In this document: piece after piece, positions 60,078 through 64,000 of the stretch
Layout: each line of letters starts with the position of its first letter
How positions within the stretch are numbered: the first letter of the stretch is position 1
From: Dehalobacter sp. CP
Lineage (GTDB): Bacteria > Bacillota_B > Desulfitobacteriia > Desulfitobacteriales > Syntrophobotulaceae
Length of the DNA stretch: 64,000 bases
Assembly: GCA_009910795.1 (NCBI GenBank)
Contig: VMEE01000018.1
Span: 62,001-126,000 of the forward strand
Direction of reading: 5' to 3'
The notes under the pieces: generated by a model
The model's database searches: none
What the model saw: the letters and a program-made list of their open reading frames with translations, nothing else
What the model was told of the DNA's origin: nothing
Made by a program: the position numbers and the translations under genes

Positions 60078-61319
60078 ATGAGAACACGCGTAGTTATTAC
60101 TGGAATTGGGGCGGTTACTCCGCTTGGCAACGATGCAGCCACATTCTGGCAGGGCATCAAAGAGGGAAAATGCGGAATAGGTCCGATCACAGCCTTTGAT
60201 ACGACGGACCATAAAGTAAAAATTGGTGCCGAGATCAAAAATTTTGATCCTGAAACGCTTTTGGACAAGAAAGAAGCCAAACGGATGGACCGCTACTGCC
60301 AGCTGGCAGTGGTGGCGGCAGAACACGCTTATGAAGATGCGGGTCTGAAAGCAGCCGAGATTGACCCGGAAAGATTAGGTGTTTTGGTTGGATCGGGGAT
60401 AGGCGGTCTGCTAACGATCGAAGAACAGCACAGCAGACTGACCGAGAAAGGGCCCGGCAGGGTTTCCCCTTTCTTTATTCCGATGGCGATCAGTAATATG
60501 GCTTCAGGGAATATTGCGATCAAGCTTGGTGCCAAAGGAATTAACTACAGTATAGTCACAGCCTGCGCTTCAGCAACGCATTCCATCGGTGAAGCTTTCT
60601 GGAAGATCAGAGACGGTCAGGCGGATATGATTGTTACCGGTGGTGCCGAAGCCCCGATTACGCCTCTGGCGGTAGCCGGATTTACTTCCATGACCGCTTT
60701 GAGCAACAGCAATGATGTCAACAGGGCTTCCATCCCGTTTGATAAGGAGCGGGACGGGTTCGTGATTGGTGAAGGTGCGGGTATTTTGGTTCTGGAATCC
60801 TTGGAGCATGCTAGAAAGAGGAATGCAAGAATCTATGGCGAAGTAGTTGGTTATGGAGCTACCTGCGATGCCTACCATATGACCGCACCTGCACCGGGAG
60901 GGGAAGGCGCGGCCAGAGCGATGAAGCTTGCCTTAGCTGATGCCGGAATTGGTCCGGACGAAATATCCTATATTAATCCGCATGGAACAGGTACACCGTA
61001 CAACGACAAGTTTGAGACGGAAGCGATCAAAGCCATATTTGGAGAAAAAGCTTATCAAATACCGGTGAGTTCGACAAAATCAATGACTGGTCATCTACTG
61101 GGTGCGGCAGGAGCTATAGAGGCGATTATCTGCGCCAAAGCACTGCAGGAGGGCTTTGTACCACCGACGATCGGCTATCAGGTTAAAGATGAGGAATGTG
61201 ACCTGGATTATGTGCCAAATTGCGGGCGTAACATGGACTTGACCTACGCCCTATCCAATTCGCTTGGGTTTGGCGGCCATAATGCTACCATTATCTTAAA
61301 AAAATGGTTAGAGGGATAA
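60078..61319 (+). CDS. fabF: 3-oxoacyl-ACP synthase II
   Basis: This 413-residue KAS II has catalytic C163 in [15 protein letters not shown] and the two His of the triad in [14 protein letters not shown] and [12 protein letters not shown]. It elongates acyl-ACP with malonyl-ACP. AGGAGGAGACC precedes the ATG and the gene follows fabG by 15 bp. Confidence 0.96.
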   Translation: MRTRVVITGIGAVTPLGNDAATFWQGIKEGKCGIGPITAFDTTDHKVKIGAEIKNFDPETLLDKKEAKRMDRYCQLAVVAAEHAYEDAGLKAAEIDPERLGVLVGSGIGGLLTIEEQHSRLTEKGPGRVSPFFIPMAISNMASGNIAIKLGAKGINYSIVTACASATHSIGEAFWKIRDGQADMIVTGGAEAPITPLAVAGFTSMTALSNSNDVNRASIPFDKERDGFVIGEGAGILVLESLEHARKRNARIYGEVVGYGATCDAYHMTAPAPGGEGAARAMKLALADAGIGPDEISYINPHGTGTPYNDKFETEAIKAIFGEKAYQIPVSSTKSMTGHLLGAAGAIEAIICAKALQEGFVPPTIGYQVKDEECDLDYVPNCGRNMDLTYALSNSLGFGGHNATIILKKWLEG

Positions 61320-61323
61320 AGTG

Positions 61324-61782
61324 ATGGATTTAAAAGAAATTCAAGAACTGATAAAAATGGTGGATGAATCCGGGCTGAGTGAATTTGAGCTTAAGCAAGA
61401 GGATTATAAAATTGTTTTGAAGAAAGAAAAGCTTCAGCCTATGTTTCAGCCTGCGTTTCAGCCGGTGCAGAGCTTTATGACCGGAGCTGCAGCCGGAAGA
61501 GAGACTGTGGCTCCGGAACATCCAAGTTCTAAAATTGAAGCATCGCAGACGATTAATGCACCGATTGTTGGAACCTTTTACCTGGCACCGTCGCCCGGAG
61601 AGAAACCCTTTGTCAGCGCGGGTAGCAAAGTCAAAAAAGGAGATACGCTTTGTATTGTCGAGGCGATGAAGCTGATGAATGAGATTGAAGCTGAAGAAGA
61701 CCTGCAAATCTTAAGCATTCTGGTTGATGACGGGCAAATGGTCGAATTTGGCCAACCGCTGTTTGAAATTAATACCAAGTAG
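61324..61782 (+). CDS. accB: Biotin carboxyl carrier protein of acetyl-CoA carboxylase
   Basis: This 152-residue BCCP has an N-terminal helical region, a Pro/Ala/Gln-rich linker (MFQPAFQPVQSF) and a C-terminal biotinyl domain with the lysine in VEAMKLMNEIEAE. It moves carboxylated biotin between AccC and the AccAD transferase. It starts one base after fabF, at ATG 61324 or GTG 61321. Confidence 0.95.
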   Translation: MDLKEIQELIKMVDESGLSEFELKQEDYKIVLKKEKLQPMFQPAFQPVQSFMTGAAAGRETVAPEHPSSKIEASQTINAPIVGTFYLAPSPGEKPFVSAGSKVKKGDTLCIVEAMKLMNEIEAEEDLQILSILVDDGQMVEFGQPLFEINTK

Positions 61783-61820
61783 CGGCAAGGATGCAAGCGG
61801 AACTATTGTGGAGGTAAAAG

Positions 61821-62243
61821 ATGCTGAACATCAAAGAGATTCAGGAGATCATTCCGCATCGATACCCATTCCTTCTTCTGGACCGAGTCGAAGAGCTAGA
61901 AGAAGGTAAAAGGGTTGTTGCTTATAAAAATGTTACGATCAATGAGTATTTTTTTCAGGGACATTTTCCGCAAGAACCGGTAATGCCCGGTGTACTCATT
62001 ATTGAAGCGCTGGCTCAGGCCGGTGCGGTAGCTTTATTAAAAATGGAAAAATATCAGGGTAAGCTCGCTTACTTTACCGGAATTGATAATGCCAAGTTCC
62101 GAAGGAAGGTATTTCCTGGTGATGTGCTGAGGCTGGAAGTAGAGATTATAAAAATCAAAGGCCCTGCCGGTATTGGCAAAGCTCTTGCCACGGTTGACGG
62201 GGAAAAAGCTGCCGAAGCCGAAATTAAGTTTTTTATCAGTTAA
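61821..62243 (+). CDS. fabZ: 3-hydroxyacyl-ACP dehydratase
   Basis: This 140-residue hotdog dehydratase has the catalytic His in [17 protein letters not shown] and the acidic residue in [20 protein letters not shown]. It removes water from 3-hydroxyacyl-ACP. GGAGGTAAAAG precedes the ATG. It sits between accB and accC, as in many Firmicutes. Confidence 0.95.
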   Translation: MLNIKEIQEIIPHRYPFLLLDRVEELEEGKRVVAYKNVTINEYFFQGHFPQEPVMPGVLIIEALAQAGAVALLKMEKYQGKLAYFTGIDNAKFRRKVFPGDVLRLEVEIIKIKGPAGIGKALATVDGEKAAEAEIKFFIS

Positions 62244-62263
62244 TAAAGTTGGTGGGTGAAAAC

Positions 62264-63613
62264 TTGTTCAAAAAAATACTCATTGCCAACAGAGGCGAAA
62301 TAGCGGTCCGAATTATTCGGGCCTGTCGGGAAATCGGAGTTGCAACAGTTGCGGTTTATTCGGAAGCCGACAGGAACTCCCTGCATGTGGATCTTGCTGA
62401 TGAGACGGTTTGTATCGGGCCGGCCAGAGCAAGGGACAGCTATCTGAATACCAAGAATATTATCAGTGCAACGGTTCTGACGGGCGCGGAAGCCATTCAT
62501 CCGGGATTTGGCTTTTTGGCGGAAAACAGCAAATTTGCCGAGATGTGCAAAGCGTGCCATATCGCATTTATCGGTCCTGACCCGGAAGTGATTGAAATGA
62601 TGGGAAATAAAGCTAAGGCTCGGCAGATCATGGGCCAGGCGGGTGTCCCTATCGTTCCTGGCATTGAAGGTGTGTTGGCTAATTTTAAACAGGCAGAGGC
62701 TTCTGCGGAGCGTATTGGTTATCCAGTCATGCTGAAGGCATCGGCAGGCGGCGGAGGCAAGGGTATCCGGATTGTCTGGAGCCGGGATGAACTGAAAAAG
62801 GCTTATGATATGGCCAAGAAAGAAGCCCAGGCTGCCTTTGATGATGATTCAATGTATTTGGAGAAATATCTAGTGGAGCCGAGACATATCGAATTTCAGA
62901 TCCTGGCGGACCACTATGGAAATGTCATTCACCTCGGAGAAAGAGACTGTTCAATCCAGCGCAGAAATCAAAAAGTCATTGAAGAGGCTCCTTCAACCGT
63001 CCTGAGTGACGAGCTCAGGCGAAAAATGGGGGATACAGCTGTCCGCGCTGCTCAAGCGGTAGGTTATAAGAGCGCCGGGACCATCGAATTTTTAGTTGAC
63101 AACAACGGTGGCTATTACTTTATGGAAATGAATACCCGTATCCAGGTCGAGCATCCTGTAACCGAACTGGTTACAGGAATTGATATTGTGAAGGAACAAC
63201 TGAAAATCGCCTCGGGAGAACAGCTAAACATCCGGCAGGACGACGTGCATATTCAAGGCCATGCCATAGAATGCCGAATCAATGCGGAAAATCCCGCACT
63301 CGGGTTCAGGCCGTCTCCAGGCAAAGTGAATATCCTTCTCTTGCCCGGAGGAAATGGCGTAAGACTGGACAGCGCACTCTACAGCGGCTATGATATCCCG
63401 CCGACCTATGATTCGATGATCGCGAAACTGATTACGCATGGCAAGGACAGGAATGAAGCCATCAGTAAAATGCGCAGGGCCCTTGATGAGTTTATCATTG
63501 AAGGCATTGACACAAATATTGAATTCCTGTTTCAGATTTTGAATAACCCTAAATTTAGGAGCGCAGAAATTGACACATCCTTCATTGCCAAAGAATTTGA
63601 CTATGGAGCGTAA
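62264..63613 (+). CDS. accC: Biotin carboxylase of acetyl-CoA carboxylase
   Basis: This 449-residue ATP-grasp enzyme has KKILIANRGEIAVRIIRACR, the glycine-rich loop SAGGGGKGIRIV, MEMNTRIQVEHPVTE and the C-terminal BC domain. It carboxylates biotin on AccB using bicarbonate and ATP. I prefer the TTG at 62264 (GGTGGGTG 5 bp upstream) because the protein then begins like its relatives; a TTG at 62249 is in frame. Confidence 0.94.
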   Translation: MFKKILIANRGEIAVRIIRACREIGVATVAVYSEADRNSLHVDLADETVCIGPARARDSYLNTKNIISATVLTGAEAIHPGFGFLAENSKFAEMCKACHIAFIGPDPEVIEMMGNKAKARQIMGQAGVPIVPGIEGVLANFKQAEASAERIGYPVMLKASAGGGGKGIRIVWSRDELKKAYDMAKKEAQAAFDDDSMYLEKYLVEPRHIEFQILADHYGNVIHLGERDCSIQRRNQKVIEEAPSTVLSDELRRKMGDTAVRAAQAVGYKSAGTIEFLVDNNGGYYFMEMNTRIQVEHPVTELVTGIDIVKEQLKIASGEQLNIRQDDVHIQGHAIECRINAENPALGFRPSPGKVNILLLPGGNGVRLDSALYSGYDIPPTYDSMIAKLITHGKDRNEAISKMRRALDEFIIEGIDTNIEFLFQILNNPKFRSAEIDTSFIAKEFDYGA

Positions 63614-63648
63614 TGACAGCCATAAAAAAATGATTACGGTTGGTGCTC

Positions 63649-64000
63649 ATGTTTAAATTAAACAGGGTTTTTAAGAAACCGCGTTATCTGACCATACAAC
63701 AGAATAATAGTCAGCCGGCACCGGCGGAGATAGAGGGGCAGGGGGAAAAGAGTGTTTTGCCTGCCATTCCGAACGGGCTGTGGACAAAATGCCAGAATTG
63801 CGGAGAGACAGTTTACACGAAGGATCTCAGTAATAATAACAAGGTCTGTGTCCGCTGCGGCTACCATTTCAGGATGGGAGCCTGGGAAAGAGTCGACTTG
63901 ATCATGGACACCGGTACATTTAAAGAAATTAATCAGGATATGAAAAGCGTCAATCCGCTGGACTTTGAAGGCTATGCAGAGAAAATCCGCACTGGCCAGG
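63649..64000 (+). CDS. accD: Acetyl-CoA carboxylase carboxyltransferase beta subunit, partial
   Basis: The first 117 codons of AccD are present before the window ends. The N-terminal zinc ribbon is complete: KCQNCGETVYTKDL and CVRCGYHF give four cysteines. It follows accC by 35 bp and completes the operon with an accA presumably just outside. The ribosome site (GGTTGGTGCTC) is weak. Confidence 0.9.
   Translation, partial: MFKLNRVFKKPRYLTIQQNNSQPAPAEIEGQGEKSVLPAIPNGLWTKCQNCGETVYTKDLSNNNKVCVRCGYHFRMGAWERVDLIMDTGTFKEINQDMKSVNPLDFEGYAEKIRTGQ

Overview
The window looks like a chromosome segment of an anaerobic, spore-forming, low-to-mid GC Firmicute of the Desulfitobacterium / Dehalobacter / Desulfosporosinus type. 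The signs are spore genes (sleB-ypeB and a CDIF630-type spore surface protein), pyruvate:ferredoxin oxidoreductase, a B12-dependent ribonucleotide reductase, corrinoid methyltransferases, complex iron-sulfur molybdoenzymes with a TorD-type chaperone, and the C-terminal remnant of a reductive dehalogenase. The genus is an inference.

Positions 1-17.9 kb are accessory and AT-rich, with many broken genes. From the left: a decayed CPA2-type cation/proton antiporter; a decayed molybdoenzyme operon (catalytic subunit lacking its 5' part, frameshifted Fe-S subunit, frameshifted NrfD anchor); a 62-bp palindrome; a rhodanese-MarR pair with its operator; and a reductive dehalogenase C-terminus. Next come a corrinoid protein with two UroD-fold methyltransferases, then a phytoene-desaturase-like flavoprotein, a 76-residue protein and an SDR with an altered active site, then a chemoreceptor remnant. 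The block ends with a luxR-torD-marR operon divergent from an intact nrfD / molybdopterin oxidoreductase / Fe-S operon. A 14-bp dyad, consensus RTTGACATATCAAY, sits upstream of the corrinoid operon (twice), the flavoprotein operon and the divergent luxR/nrfD pair. It suggests one regulon joining demethylation, flavoprotein/SDR chemistry and molybdoenzyme respiration. A 27-bp 3' fragment of a tRNA (probably Thr) and a truncated TetR gene lie at the right edge near 17.9-18.06 kb.

Positions 18-55 kb are mostly ordinary chromosome: an aminotransferase, a diguanylate cyclase, a two-component system with a lipoprotein, DegV, molybdate uptake (HTH-PBP regulator, modA, modB, modC), a DEAD-box helicase, an orphan LivJ-type binding protein, a Crp/Fnr regulator, sleB-ypeB, a FadR-type regulator, rubredoxin, a second two-component system with two exported proteins, PFOR, a YhgE/Pip exporter with its TetR regulator, two small (spore) proteins, class II RNR, zinc-ribbon proteins, an HD-GYP response regulator with a PAS histidine kinase and a thioesterase, and a LysM protein.

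Positions 55.4-64 kb hold a complete type II fatty-acid operon: marR(fabT-like)-fabH-acpP-fabK-fabD-fabG-fabF-accB-fabZ-accC-accD, the last gene running off the window.

Molybdate uptake, the TorD chaperone and two generations of molybdoenzyme operons suggest a lineage that repeatedly gains and loses respiratory modules. I saw no CRISPR array, rRNA, complete tRNA, transposase or integrase.
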